From Nocardiopsis potens DSM 45234 (GTDB taxonomy: Bacteria > Actinomycetota > Actinomycetes > Streptosporangiales > Streptosporangiaceae), in contig NZ_ANBB01000054.1 of the NCBI RefSeq assembly GCF_000341105.1, forward strand, positions 1-64,000: DNA of 64,000 nucleotides. The letters are read 5' to 3'. This document shows, piece after piece, positions 32,474 through 41,429 of this stretch (its first letter is position 1; the number at the start of each line of letters is the position of its first letter). Both the position numbers and the translations under genes were made by a program. Under the pieces are notes generated by a model that saw only the letters and a list, made by a program, of their open reading frames with translations, was not told the origin of the DNA and did not search any database.

Positions 32474-33313
32474 CTACCAGCTGTCCCGCAGTGCGCCGCG
32501 CCGCTCCAGCTCGGCCTCGCCCGCGGCCCGCATCGCCTCCACCGGGGCCCGGCCGCACCCGGTCATCAGCTCCACCTGCACCGCCGCCTGGTGCAGCAGC
32601 ATCGGGAAGCCGCCGACCACGGTGCGCCCGGCGGCGCGCGCGGCCCGGGCCAGCACCGACGGCCAGGGGCTGTAGACCACGTCGAACACGGCCGCGCCGG
32701 AGGCGGCGACCGCCGGCGCCAGGGCGTCTGCGGCGCCCGCGGGCAGGGTGGAGGCCACCAGGTCGACGCCGAGCCTCCGCTCGGCCTCGGCCAGCGGGGC
32801 CAGCTCCACCCGGGCGCCGGCCCGCTCGGCGGCCTCGGCCACCCCGGCGGCGCGGGCCGGGTCCCGGGCGAGCACGGTGACCGACTCGGCGCCCATCCGG
32901 TGCAGCGCCGCGACCGCGGAGGCCGCGGTCGCGCCGCCGCCGAGCACGGCGGCGCTGCGCACCTCCCCCGGCCCGGCCTCGGCCAGCGCCCGGACGATGC
33001 CGGCCACGTCGGTGTTGTAGGCGTGCCGGCCGCCGTCCGCGAAGACCAGCGTGTTGGCCGCGCCGACCTCCCGGGCGGCCGCGTCCGCGGTGTCCGCGGC
33101 GGCCAGCGCCGCCTTCTTCAGCGGCATGGTCAGCGAGAGGCCGGCCCACTCCGGGCCGCAGCCGGCCAGGAAGCCGGGGAGCCCGGCCTCGTCGCACTCC
33201 ACCGCGGTATAGCTCCACTCCCCGGCGATGCCCAGCGCGGCGTAGGCCGCGCCGTGCAGCACCGGGGAGAGCGAGTGGGCGATCGGAGAGCCCAGCACCG
33301 CCGCGCGCATCAT
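32474..33313 (-). CDS. aroE: Shikimate dehydrogenase
   Basis: NADPH-dependent reduction of 3-dehydroshikimate to shikimate. 279 residues. Substrate-site motifs AAVLGSPIAHSLSPVLHGAAY and SLTMPLKKAAL (catalytic Lys) and the nucleotide motif AAVLGGGATAASAVAAL are visible, as is GAANTLVF. The ATG at 33313 overlaps the mltG stop; a second in-frame ATG follows at once. No other aromatic-pathway gene is adjacent. Confidence 0.95.
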   Translation of the reverse strand: MMRAAVLGSPIAHSLSPVLHGAAYAALGIAGEWSYTAVECDEAGLPGFLAGCGPEWAGLSLTMPLKKAALAAADTADAAAREVGAANTLVFADGGRHAYNTDVAGIVRALAEAGPGEVRSAAVLGGGATAASAVAALHRMGAESVTVLARDPARAAGVAEAAERAGARVELAPLAEAERRLGVDLVASTLPAGAADALAPAVAASGAAVFDVVYSPWPSVLARAARAAGRTVVGGFPMLLHQAAVQVELMTGCGRAPVEAMRAAGEAELERRGALRDSW

Positions 33314-35493
33314 CCCCCCTGCCAGTTGTTCTGGAAGCGCTCCTTGAGGACCAGGAACTCGTCGTAGGTCTCGGCGAACTCGGTGGTGCCCTGCTCGGGG
33401 TCGGTGGCGACGAAGTACAGCCAGTCGCCGTCCGCCGGGTTCAGGGCCGCCTTCATCGCGTCCTCGCCGGGGCTGACGATCGGGCCGGCCGGCAGCCCGG
33501 TGCGGCCGTAGGTGGCGTAGTCGCTCTCGGCCGCCTTGCACTCCGCCAGCTGGTCGTTGGTGAGCGCGATGCCGTGCTCGCCGATGACGTAGAAGCAGGT
33601 GCTGTCCATGCCGAGCTCCATGCCCTCGTCGAGGCGGTTGTAGACCACCGCCGCGATCTTGGGCATGTCCTCCACCGACCCGGTCTCGGCCTGGACGATC
33701 GCGGCGACGCTCATCACCTCGTCGGGCTCCAGGCCCACCTCGTCCGCCCGCTTCTCCAGGTCGATCTCGGGGTCCTCGGCGGCCTGGTCGTAGCGGCGCA
33801 CCATCATCCCCAGCACCTCCTCGGCCGTGTCGTCCGGCGAGAAGGTGTAGGTGTCGGGGAAGAGGTAGCCCTCGGCGCCCTCCTCGGCGTACTCGGGCAG
33901 CTTCAGCGCCTCGGTGTCCTCGTAGGCGGCCTCCAGCTCCTCCAGCGGGATGCCGACCTGCTCGGAGAGCTGGGCGAGGATGGCGTCCGAGCGCTCGCCC
34001 TCCTTGATGGTCACCTTCACCCCGATCCGCGCCTCCGGGTCGAGCAGCAGCCCGACGGCGGCGTCCGCGCTCATCTCCGAGCGCATCAGGTAGGTGCCCG
34101 GGGAGGGGTGCGCGTCGGCGTCCAGCGCGTTGACGAACGCCCTGGAGCTGGCGACCACGCCGGCCTCCTCCAGGATGTCGCCGATCTGGGAGCCGGTGGC
34201 CCCGTCCGGGACCACCACCTCGACCTCCCCGGACCCGGCGCCGTCGTAGTCGGCGGGGAACAGGTAGGAGCGGGTGACGAAGCCGCCCGCGGCGACCACC
34301 ACGAGCAGCGCGGCGCCGGCCGCGATCAGGGTCGTCCGCCGGCCTCCCCGCTTGCGGCCGCGGCCGGCGGAGCGCCGGCCGGAGGCCCGGCGGCCGCGGC
34401 GGGGCCGGTCCTCTCCGCCGTCCTCGTCGTCGGGGGGCTCCGGTGCGGCGGCCGCGGCGGCGGCCTCCTCGGCCTCCGGCTCCTCCGCCCGGTCCGGGCC
34501 GGACCGGCGACGGCGGCGGCGGCGCGGGGCGGGCTCCTCGGCGGCGGGCTCCGCCTCCTCCGGCTCCTCCGAGCGGCGGCGGCGCCGGCGCGGTGCCTCT
34601 TCCGGCTCCGGGTGCTCCTCCTCCGGCGCGGCGGGGTAGGGGCCCTCCGGGGCGGCCTCCGCGTCCCCGGCCGCGCGGCGGCGCCGGCGGCGGCGCGGCG
34701 GCTCCTCCTCCGCCTCGGGGCGCTCCGGGGCGGCGCGGCGGCCCGCGCGCGAACCGGCCTCCTCGGCAGCGGGCTCCTCGGCCTGCGCCGGGCCGGCCCG
34801 GCGGCGGCCGCGCCGGGGGGGCTCCTCGCCCCGGTCCGGCTCCGCCCGGTTCTGCCTGCGCCGCACCGGGACCGCGTCGAAGTCGAGGGGGCGGTGGCGC
34901 ACCGGCTCCTCGAAGGGGTCGGGGTGGTCGCCGGAGTCGCGCAGCGCGCCGAAGCCCAGCGGGTCGTCCTCGTCGGCCGCGCGCCGGTGGCGGCGGCCGC
35001 GGGGGCGCCGCTCCTCCTCTTCCGGCGCGGCCGGGCGGGGCGCCTCCCGGGCGTCCGGGTCGGTCTCGGGTTTGCGGCGGCGGCCGCGGCGCGGCGCGGC
35101 GCCGGAGGGGTCGGTCCCGGAGGGGGCGGCGCCGGAGTGGCGGTGGCCGCCGGCCCCGGTGCGGGGCTGCGCCCCGGTGTCGGCGTAGCGGTGCCCGCCG
35201 GTGTCGGTGCGGGGCTGCGCCCCGGTGTCGGTGTACCGCCGGGCGCCGGTGTCGGCCCCGGGGGCGGACCACGGGTCGGTGAGCGGGTCCGCGGGGCGGG
35301 GCTCGGTGCCGGCGGCGCGGTGCCGGGAGCCCCGGCGGCCGGACGGCCAGGGGTCGGTCAGCGGGTCGGCGGCCGGGGCCGGCCCGGCGAGCGGGCCGTC
35401 GGCGGGCCCCGCCTCGGGGCGCGGCTCCAGCCGCTCGCGGCGGCCCCGGTAGCGGCGGCCGCCGTAGTGGTCGTCCTGCTCGTCGCCGTTCAT
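33310..35493 (-). CDS. mltG: Endolytic murein transglycosylase MltG with a giant disordered head
   Basis: Inner-membrane lytic transglycosylase that cuts nascent peptidoglycan chains. 727 residues, about twice the usual length. Residues 1-385 are a predicted disordered cytoplasmic region: two DPLTDPW repeats (43-49, 69-75), DTGAQPRT-type repeats (89-112), then alternating acidic Pro/Glu and poly-Arg blocks (for example 267-273, 302-307, 324-330). A transmembrane helix follows (388-407), then the LysM-like/YceG domain with EGAEGYLFPDTYTFSP, the catalytic glutamate in AAIVQAETGS and GRTGLPAGPIVSPG. Coupled to ruvX and aroE by 4-nt overlaps. Confidence 0.95.
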   Translation of the reverse strand: MNGDEQDDHYGGRRYRGRRERLEPRPEAGPADGPLAGPAPAADPLTDPWPSGRRGSRHRAAGTEPRPADPLTDPWSAPGADTGARRYTDTGAQPRTDTGGHRYADTGAQPRTGAGGHRHSGAAPSGTDPSGAAPRRGRRRKPETDPDAREAPRPAAPEEEERRPRGRRHRRAADEDDPLGFGALRDSGDHPDPFEEPVRHRPLDFDAVPVRRRQNRAEPDRGEEPPRRGRRRAGPAQAEEPAAEEAGSRAGRRAAPERPEAEEEPPRRRRRRRAAGDAEAAPEGPYPAAPEEEHPEPEEAPRRRRRRSEEPEEAEPAAEEPAPRRRRRRRSGPDRAEEPEAEEAAAAAAAPEPPDDEDGGEDRPRRGRRASGRRSAGRGRKRGGRRTTLIAAGAALLVVVAAGGFVTRSYLFPADYDGAGSGEVEVVVPDGATGSQIGDILEEAGVVASSRAFVNALDADAHPSPGTYLMRSEMSADAAVGLLLDPEARIGVKVTIKEGERSDAILAQLSEQVGIPLEELEAAYEDTEALKLPEYAEEGAEGYLFPDTYTFSPDDTAEEVLGMMVRRYDQAAEDPEIDLEKRADEVGLEPDEVMSVAAIVQAETGSVEDMPKIAAVVYNRLDEGMELGMDSTCFYVIGEHGIALTNDQLAECKAAESDYATYGRTGLPAGPIVSPGEDAMKAALNPADGDWLYFVATDPEQGTTEFAETYDEFLVLKERFQNNWQGG

Positions 35494-35996
35494 CGCTCCA
35501 CCTCGACGATCTCGCCCGGCGGGCGCCCCGACGAGCGCTCGGCGTCCAGTGCGGCCTGCAGCAGCACCACCGCGGCGGCCTGGTCGATCACCGAGCGGCG
35601 GGCCTTGCCGCCCTTGGCGCCGCGGCGGCCGTAGGAGGCGCCCGCCTGCAGCTGCTGCTGCGCGGTGACGGTGGTCATCCGCTCGTCGACCAGGCGCACC
35701 GGGACGGGGTCCAGCCTCCGGGCGAGGAGCGCGGCGAACGCGCGGGCCTTGCGTGCGGCGGGGCCCTCCGCGCCGGAGAGCGACGCCGGGAGTCCGACGA
35801 CCACCTCGCGCGCCTCGCGCTCCAGCACCAGGGCGGTGATCCGGTCGACGTCGCCGGAGCCGCGCCGCACCGTCTCCACCGGGCTGGCGATGAGTCCGCT
35901 CGGGTCGCTGGCGGCGACGCCGATCCGGGCGTCTCCCGGGTCGACCGCGAGTCGTACGCCGTGCCTCAACGGCTCGGCTCCCCCATGCGGGTGCAC
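35490..35996 (-). CDS. ruvX: RuvX/YqgF-type Holliday junction resolvase-like nuclease
   Basis: RNase H-fold nuclease linked to 16S rRNA 5' processing and recombination. 168 residues. The first acidic residue lies in RLAVDPGDARIGVAASD; the central EVVVGLPASLSG and VRLVDERMTTVTA and the C-terminal SVIDQAAAVVLLQAALD (last Asp) complete the fold. Located between alaS and mltG, the standard actinobacterial order. A slightly shorter start is possible. Confidence 0.94.
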   Translation of the reverse strand: MHPHGGAEPLRHGVRLAVDPGDARIGVAASDPSGLIASPVETVRRGSGDVDRITALVLEREAREVVVGLPASLSGAEGPAARKARAFAALLARRLDPVPVRLVDERMTTVTAQQQLQAGASYGRRGAKGGKARRSVIDQAAAVVLLQAALDAERSSGRPPGEIVEVER

Positions 35997-36090
35997 GGGG
36001 TGGCGGGGGGAGCGGTCACGATCTTGGTCCTTTCTCGGCTCGCGCCGCTGCAGGCGCTCGGGCGCCGCGCACCGAGGGCGCGGCAGCGGG

Positions 36091-36122
36091 CGCCGCGCGC
36101 CGGACGGGTCCGGCGCGCGGCG
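36091..36122 (-). terminator. alaS downstream hairpin
   Basis: A perfect 14-bp stem (36091-36104 with 36109-36122) and CGGG loop, 35 nt past the alaS stop, in the 160-nt gap before ruvX. It may only partly separate alaS from ruvX-mltG-aroE. Confidence 0.7.
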
Positions 36123-36156
36123 GGCGTCTTATGTCGCAGTCTGCCTCGGCTCGGGG

Positions 36157-38826
36157 CTATGCGGAGGTCGCGACGCGCGCTTCGACCGCGCTCAGCGCAG
36201 CGTCCACGGCGCCGGTGTCGGTGCCGCCGCCCTGGGCCACGTCCGGCTTGCCGCCGCCGCCGCCGCCGAGTTCGCGGGCGGCCACGCCGACCAGCTCGCC
36301 GGCCTTGAGGCCGCGCTGGTTGGCGGCCTTGTTCGCGGCGACCACCACGACCGGGCGGTCCTTGGGCACGCCGGCGACGGCGACCACGACGGGCCGGTCG
36401 GCGTCCAGCCGGCCGCGCACGTCCAGGGCGAGCCGGCGCAGGTCGTCGCCGGTGGCGCCGTCCTCGGCGCGGTGCACGACCAGCAGCGCCCCGGCGGTCT
36501 CCCGGGCGTTCGCGGCCAGGTCCGCGGCGGCCTGCAGCACGCGCTCGGCGCGCATCCGCTCGATCTCCTTCTCCGCGGCGCGGAGCCGGGAGACCATCGC
36601 CTCGATCCGCTCGGGGAGCTCCTCGCGCGGCGTCTTGAGCTGCTCGGAGAGCTGGCCGACCAGGAGGGACTCCTTGGACAGCCGGCGGAAGGCGTCGATG
36701 CCGACGGCGGCCTCCACCCGGCGCACGCCGGAGCCGATCGAGGACTCGCCGAGCAGCTTGACCACGCCGAGCTGGCCGGTGGCGCCGACGTGGGTGCCGC
36801 CGCACAGCTCGCGGGAGTAGTCGCTCATCTCGACGACCCGGACCCGGTCACCGTACTTCTCGCCGAACATGGCCAGCGCGCCCATCTTGAGCGCCTCGTC
36901 CAGCGTGGTCTGGAAGTCGCGCACCTGGATGTCGCCGGCCAGGACGGTGTTGACCTCCTCCTCGACCTCGGCCAGCTCGGCCTCGCCGAGCGCCCGCTCG
37001 GCGGTGAAGTCGAAGCGGAGCCGGCCCGGCCGGTTCTCCGAGCCCGCCTGCCCGGCGGAGGGGCCGAGCGCGTTGCGGAGCGCGGAGTGGATGAGGTGGG
37101 TCGCCGAGTGCGAGCGGGAGACCGAGGCGCGGCGGTCGGTGTCGATGGCCGCGCGGACGGTGTCGTCCACCACCAGCTCGCCGCTGCGCACCGTGCCGCG
37201 GTGCACGAACAGCCCGGGCAGCGGCTTCTGCACGTCGTCGACGTCGACGGCGCCGCGGCCGTCGGCCTCGATCACGCCCTTGTCCGCGAGCTGGCCGCCG
37301 GACTCCCCGTAGAACGGGGTGCGGTCCAGCACGACCTCCACCTGCTCGCCGGCCCGGGCCGCGCCGACCGCCTCGCCGTCCACGATCAGGCCGAGGACGC
37401 GCGCCTCGTTCTCGTGGTCGGTGTAGCCGAGGAACTCGGTGGCGCCGGAGGCGTCCAGCAGCCGCGCGTAGACGCTGATGTCGGCGTTGCCGAGCTTCTT
37501 GGCCTTGGCGTCGCGCTTGGCGGTCTCCTTCTGCCGGGTCATCAGCTCGGTGAAGGCGTTCTCGTCCACCTGCAGGCCCTGCTCGGCGGCCATCTCCAGG
37601 GTGAGGTCGATGGGGAAGCCGTAGGTGTCGTGCAGCTGGAAGGCGTCGGCGCCGGAGAAGGTGCCGCCGCCGGCCGCGCGGGTGCGCTCGGCGGCCCGGT
37701 TGAACAGGGCGGTGCCGGAGCGCAGGGTGTCGGCGAAGTTCTTCTCCTCGGTGTCGATGACGCCGAAGATGACCTGGGCCTTGTCCAGCAGGTCCGGGTA
37801 GATGTCCTTCATCGCGTCGATGCTGACCTCGGTCAGCTCGTGCAGGAAGGCGGTCTCGGTGCCGGAGAGCAGCCGCAGGTTGCGGATGGACCGGCGGAGG
37901 ATGCGGCGCAGCACGTAGCCGGCCTTCTCGTTGCCGGGCCGGACCCCGTCGCCGACCAGCATCACGGCGCTGCGCACGTGGTCGGCGACCACCCGGAGCA
38001 TGACGTCCTGCTGGGCGTCGTCGCCGTAGCGGGTGCCGGTGAGCTCGGCGGCCCGGTGCAGCACGCGGCCGATGATGTCGGTCTCGTAGATGTTGTCGAC
38101 GCCCTGCAGGACCGCGGCGAGGCGCTCCAGGCCCAGGCCGGTGTCGATGTTCTTCTTCGGCAGCTCGCCGAGGATCGGGTAGTCCTTGCCGGACCCCTCC
38201 CCCCGCTCGTACTGCATGAAGACGAGGTTCCAGATCTCGATGTAGCGGTTCTCGTCGGCCGCCGGGCCGCCCTCGGCGCCGTACTCCGGGCCGCGGTCGT
38301 AGAAGATCTCCGAGCAGGGGCCGCAGGGTCCGGGGACCCCCATGTCCCAGTAGTTCTCCTCCTTGCCCATGCGCTGGATGCGCTCGGGGCGGACGCCGAC
38401 CTTGTCCCGCCAGATCTCGGCGGCCTCGTCGTCGTCGAGGTAGACCGTGACCCAGAGCCGGTCCGGGTCGATGCCGAAGCCGCCCTGCTCGACCGGGGTG
38501 GTGACCAGTTCCCAGGCCAGCGGGATGGCCCGCTCCTTGAAGTAGTCCCCGAAGGAGAAGTTGCCGAGCATCTGGAAGAAGGTGGCGTGCCGGGAGGTCT
38601 TGCCGACCTCCTCGATGTCCTTGGTCCGGATGCACTTCTGCACGCTGGTCGCGGTGGCGTGCGGGGGCGTGCGCTGCCCCAGGAAGTAGGGCTTGAACGG
38701 CACCATGCCGGCCGGGACCAGCAGCAGGGTGGGGTCCTCTGCGATCAGGCTCGCGGAGGGGACGACGGTGTGTCCGTTCTTCTCGAAGAATGCGAGGAAG
38801 CGGCGCGCGATTTCTGCCGTCTCCAT
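36157..38826 (-). CDS. alaS: Alanyl-tRNA synthetase
   Basis: Class II synthetase with editing domain. 889 residues. Catalytic core motifs ([50 protein letters not shown]) are followed by the tRNA-recognition domain, the editing domain with HSATHLIH and [13 protein letters not shown] (zinc ligands), and the C-Ala domain ending in a Gly-rich [15 protein letters not shown] hinge typical of the DHHA1 region. ATG at 38826 overlaps the preceding stop by one base. Confidence 0.97.
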   Translation of the reverse strand: METAEIARRFLAFFEKNGHTVVPSASLIAEDPTLLLVPAGMVPFKPYFLGQRTPPHATATSVQKCIRTKDIEEVGKTSRHATFFQMLGNFSFGDYFKERAIPLAWELVTTPVEQGGFGIDPDRLWVTVYLDDDEAAEIWRDKVGVRPERIQRMGKEENYWDMGVPGPCGPCSEIFYDRGPEYGAEGGPAADENRYIEIWNLVFMQYERGEGSGKDYPILGELPKKNIDTGLGLERLAAVLQGVDNIYETDIIGRVLHRAAELTGTRYGDDAQQDVMLRVVADHVRSAVMLVGDGVRPGNEKAGYVLRRILRRSIRNLRLLSGTETAFLHELTEVSIDAMKDIYPDLLDKAQVIFGVIDTEEKNFADTLRSGTALFNRAAERTRAAGGGTFSGADAFQLHDTYGFPIDLTLEMAAEQGLQVDENAFTELMTRQKETAKRDAKAKKLGNADISVYARLLDASGATEFLGYTDHENEARVLGLIVDGEAVGAARAGEQVEVVLDRTPFYGESGGQLADKGVIEADGRGAVDVDDVQKPLPGLFVHRGTVRSGELVVDDTVRAAIDTDRRASVSRSHSATHLIHSALRNALGPSAGQAGSENRPGRLRFDFTAERALGEAELAEVEEEVNTVLAGDIQVRDFQTTLDEALKMGALAMFGEKYGDRVRVVEMSDYSRELCGGTHVGATGQLGVVKLLGESSIGSGVRRVEAAVGIDAFRRLSKESLLVGQLSEQLKTPREELPERIEAMVSRLRAAEKEIERMRAERVLQAAADLAANARETAGALLVVHRAEDGATGDDLRRLALDVRGRLDADRPVVVAVAGVPKDRPVVVVAANKAANQRGLKAGELVGVAARELGGGGGGKPDVAQGGGTDTGAVDAALSAVEARVATSA

Positions 38827-39155
38827 CAGGGGCCGTCCTTCTTCTCGGGCGCGTCGTGGGCGCCGTGCGGTTCGATCAACGGCCGTGCCGGCCCTCCGGG
38901 GGGTGGGAGCGCGGGTCTGCCGTGGCTCTTCCGAGGAGGGGCGTAGAGGCGGCGCAGCTCGGCCTCCCGCTCCTCGGTGGCGGCGTGGACGTCCTCGTTG
39001 AACTCGCGCAGCGCGGCACGGTAGTCGGCGATCCGCCCCTCGACGCGGCCGGCGATGCCGTCCGGGCTCCACGCACGGGCCGTGCGGTTGAGCCTGTGGA
39101 CAACATACCCGCCGAGGGCGGCACCTGCGACAAGATAAGCGAGCCTGCGGATCAT
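38826..39155 (-). CDS. Small membrane-anchored protein (DUF6167-like)
   Basis: 109 residues. One N-terminal hydrophobic helix ([20 protein letters not shown]) is followed by a charged helical region with [36 protein letters not shown] and a Pro-rich tail. This small protein is found upstream of alaS in many actinobacteria; no function is established. Its start overlaps the DUF948 stop (ATGA) and its stop overlaps the alaS start. Confidence 0.75.
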   Translation of the reverse strand: MIRRLAYLVAGAALGGYVVHRLNRTARAWSPDGIAGRVEGRIADYRAALREFNEDVHAATEEREAELRRLYAPPRKSHGRPALPPPGGPARPLIEPHGAHDAPEKKDGP

Positions 39156-39544
39156 CGCCGCTCCCTCCTCCTGCGGGTGCGCACCAGGGCGAGCGCCTTG
39201 CGCTGCCCCATGACCCGCCGCACCCCGTAGGAGAAGGAGGCGAGCCTCACCAGCGGCCCGGTCACCACCGAGCGGGTGAGCGCCGTCATGGTGGACAGGT
39301 CCTCGGTGGTGGTGGCCACGTTCGCGGTGATCTCCTCGACGCGCTCCAGCGAGGCGTCGGTGCGCTCGACCGTCGCGGCGACGTCGTCCAGCAGCGGCCG
39401 GGAGCGCTCGCCGAGCTCGCGGACCACCTTGGTGGTCTCGGAGAGCAGGCGGGTCAGCTTCACCAGGGCCACGCAGAGGAAGGCCACCAGGACGGTCCAG
39501 ACCACCGCCGCGATGAGCGCGGCGAGCTCTCCTCCGGTCAGCAT
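39152..39544 (-). CDS. DUF948-family membrane protein
   Basis: 130 residues. N-terminal transmembrane helix ([22 protein letters not shown]) and a long amphipathic/coiled-coil region ([40 protein letters not shown]) with a basic C-terminus. DUF948 proteins are often next to alaS in actinobacteria and Firmicutes; function unknown. First gene of the DUF948-DUF6167-alaS transcript. Confidence 0.82.
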   Translation of the reverse strand: MLTGGELAALIAAVVWTVLVAFLCVALVKLTRLLSETTKVVRELGERSRPLLDDVAATVERTDASLERVEEITANVATTTEDLSTMTALTRSVVTGPLVRLASFSYGVRRVMGQRKALALVRTRRRRERR

Positions 39545-39608
39545 GCGGGCTCCCTAGGCGGTTCAGGGGAGTTCGGGGAACGAGCGGGGGCACGAGGGCG
39601 CACCCGGG

Positions 39609-39624
39609 ATTCGGATATCCGAAT
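39609..39624. promoter_or_regulatory. 16-bp perfect palindrome between divergent genes
   Basis: ATTCGGATATCCGAAT is a perfect palindrome 65 nt before the DUF948 start and 204 nt before the kinase-like gene. Its form suits a dimeric repressor. I cannot name the regulator. Confidence 0.45.
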
Positions 39625-39672
39625 GGGGACGACCCTATCGCGTCCGGCGGGGCCCCGCCCCGCTTCCCCGCT

Positions 39673-39730
39673 CCGCGCCCCGGACCGCCCCGCCCTCCGG
39701 GCCCGGTGCGCCGGGCGGTCCGGGGCGCGG
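39673..39730. terminator. 18-bp-stem hairpin in the divergent intergenic region
   Basis: Positions 39673-39690 and 39713-39730 are perfect reverse complements around a 22-nt loop. Since both flanking genes start here, it is more likely a transcript block or leader structure than an ordinary gene-end terminator. Confidence 0.5.
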
Positions 39731-39827
39731 CCGGGCCCGCCGGGGCCGCGGCCCCCTTTCCGCCCGGTTCCTCTACCATTGCGCCGCGACCCCCTCGGCA
39801 ACCGCCCCACCGTCAGACAGGACCCCC

Positions 39828-41369
39828 ATGAGCCGACGCTCCCAGCACGAGATGTCCGTCCTGGTGCCGCCGAACATGGGCGGCCTCTCCCCGGAGGACC
39901 CGCGGCGCATCGGGCCCTACCTGGTCATCGGCCGGATCGGCGGGGGCGGGACGGGCACCGTCTACGCCGCGGTGGACCCGATGGGCGGGGAGGACCCGCT
40001 GGCCGCGGTGAAGGTGCTGACCTCCCCCGTGCTGGCCGACCCCGGCCGCCGCGCCCAGCTCCGCGAGCGGCTGCAGGCGGTGGCCGGGGCGGACGGCCGG
40101 ATCTTCGTGCCCCCGGCGCGGCACGACGCCGACGCCGACCCCCCGTGGCTGGCGATGCCCTACATTTCGGGCATCCCCCTCGCCGCCTACATCCGGCGCC
40201 GCGGGCCGATGGGGAGCGGGCGGCTGCTGGCGCTGGCGGCCGGCCTCGCCGAGGGGCTGCTGGCGCTGCACCGGCACGGCGTGGCCCACGGCGACCTCAA
40301 GCCGGGCTGCGTGCTCATCGGCGCGAACGGGCCGCGCATCCTGGACTGCGCGCTGCCCGGCGACGAGGAGCACCTGCGGCGCACCGCGGGCGCCTGGCTC
40401 AGCCCGGAGCGGCACCGGGGCGCCGAGCCCTCCCCCGCCTCCGACGTGTTCTCCTGGGGCGCGGTGATGGCGTTCGCCGCCACCGGGCGGCTCCCGTTCG
40501 GCCTGGGCGAGCCGGAGGAGCTGGCCCGCCGGGTGCAGGAGGAGGAGCCGGTGCTGGACGGCGCCCCGGCGTCGCTGGTGCCGCTGCTGGAGCGGACGCT
40601 GGACAAGGACCCGGGGCGGCGGCCGTCGGTGCGCGAGCTGATGGGCGCGGCGATCGCGGTCTGGGAGGAGGAGGACCGGTCCGAGGCGGCGAACGGGGTC
40701 AAGGGCACCGCGATCACCAAGGTGCTGTCCCGGGAGTGGCAGGGCGTGGTGGAGCCGGCCCGGCTCCCCCGGGTGATCCACCTGGAGGAGGGCGGGGTGC
40801 GCCGCCGCGGCCGGACGCCGCTGCTGGTCGGCGCGGCCGCCCTGGCACTGGCGCTGGTCGGCGGGGGCGCCTGGGCGGCGCTGTCCGCGCTCGGCGGCGG
40901 CACCGCCCCGCCGGAGGAGGCCGGGGGCGCCTCCCCTTCGCCGTCCGCCTCCCCCTCCGCGGAGGAGCCCCGGGTGGAGACGGTCCGCTTCGACCCCACG
41001 GCGCAGCGGAACCCGGTGGACGGCCCGTGGGCCTTCACCCCGGTGCAGCGGGTCGAGGGCATGGAGCCGCCGGAGGGGGTGCTGCTCTCCCCGGACACCT
41101 GGAGCGGCTACTGGACCGACGCCGAGGGCGAGCCGGAGGAGGCGGTGATCGCCGAGAACGCCGAGGTGCTGTGCGCGAACTTCTGCCGCCCGGGCCCCGG
41201 CCACATCGAGGACGGCCGCGGCACCTACGAGATGACCGGCCGGGACTTCATCGACTACCTGGGCTGGGGCCGGGTGGTCATCGCCGAGGTGGAGATCGCC
41301 CCGGGTGAGGGCGGCGACCCGGAGATCACCCGGATCACCGAGCTCTTCCCGGACCCGGCGGCGGTCTGA
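39828..41369 (+). CDS. Transmembrane Ser/Thr protein kinase-like protein with degenerate motifs
   Basis: 513 residues; one of only two plus-strand genes. The kinase domain (about 29-290) has a good glycine loop GRIGGGGTGTVY (35-46) and the VAIK-type lysine K62, but the catalytic loop is HGDLKPGCVL (Asn of HRDxKxxN replaced by Cys161) and DFG is DCA (173-175). A transmembrane helix lies near 330-350, then a Pro/Ser linker and a ~130-residue extracellular domain with a CANFC cysteine pair. The architecture is that of PASTA-less actinobacterial membrane STPKs. Activity is doubtful but the metal aspartate and catalytic aspartate remain. Convergent with rarA. Confidence 0.82.
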   Translation: MSRRSQHEMSVLVPPNMGGLSPEDPRRIGPYLVIGRIGGGGTGTVYAAVDPMGGEDPLAAVKVLTSPVLADPGRRAQLRERLQAVAGADGRIFVPPARHDADADPPWLAMPYISGIPLAAYIRRRGPMGSGRLLALAAGLAEGLLALHRHGVAHGDLKPGCVLIGANGPRILDCALPGDEEHLRRTAGAWLSPERHRGAEPSPASDVFSWGAVMAFAATGRLPFGLGEPEELARRVQEEEPVLDGAPASLVPLLERTLDKDPGRRPSVRELMGAAIAVWEEEDRSEAANGVKGTAITKVLSREWQGVVEPARLPRVIHLEEGGVRRRGRTPLLVGAAALALALVGGGAWAALSALGGGTAPPEEAGGASPSPSASPSAEEPRVETVRFDPTAQRNPVDGPWAFTPVQRVEGMEPPEGVLLSPDTWSGYWTDAEGEPEEAVIAENAEVLCANFCRPGPGHIEDGRGTYEMTGRDFIDYLGWGRVVIAEVEIAPGEGGDPEITRITELFPDPAAV

Positions 41370-41386
41370 CCCGGAGCGCCTTCCCC

Positions 41387-41429
41387 CGTTGATCTTGGAC
41401 TCATCGAGTCGATGAGTCCAAGATCAACG
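41387..41429. terminator. Bidirectional terminator between kinase-like gene and rarA
   Basis: A 43-nt near-perfect palindrome with a 21-bp stem (18 bp plus CGA/TCG near the loop). It begins 18 nt past the kinase-like gene, and the rarA stop codon (41424-41426) lies inside it. It is notably AT-richer than the other hairpins and contains TTGATCTTGGAC. Confidence 0.9.
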
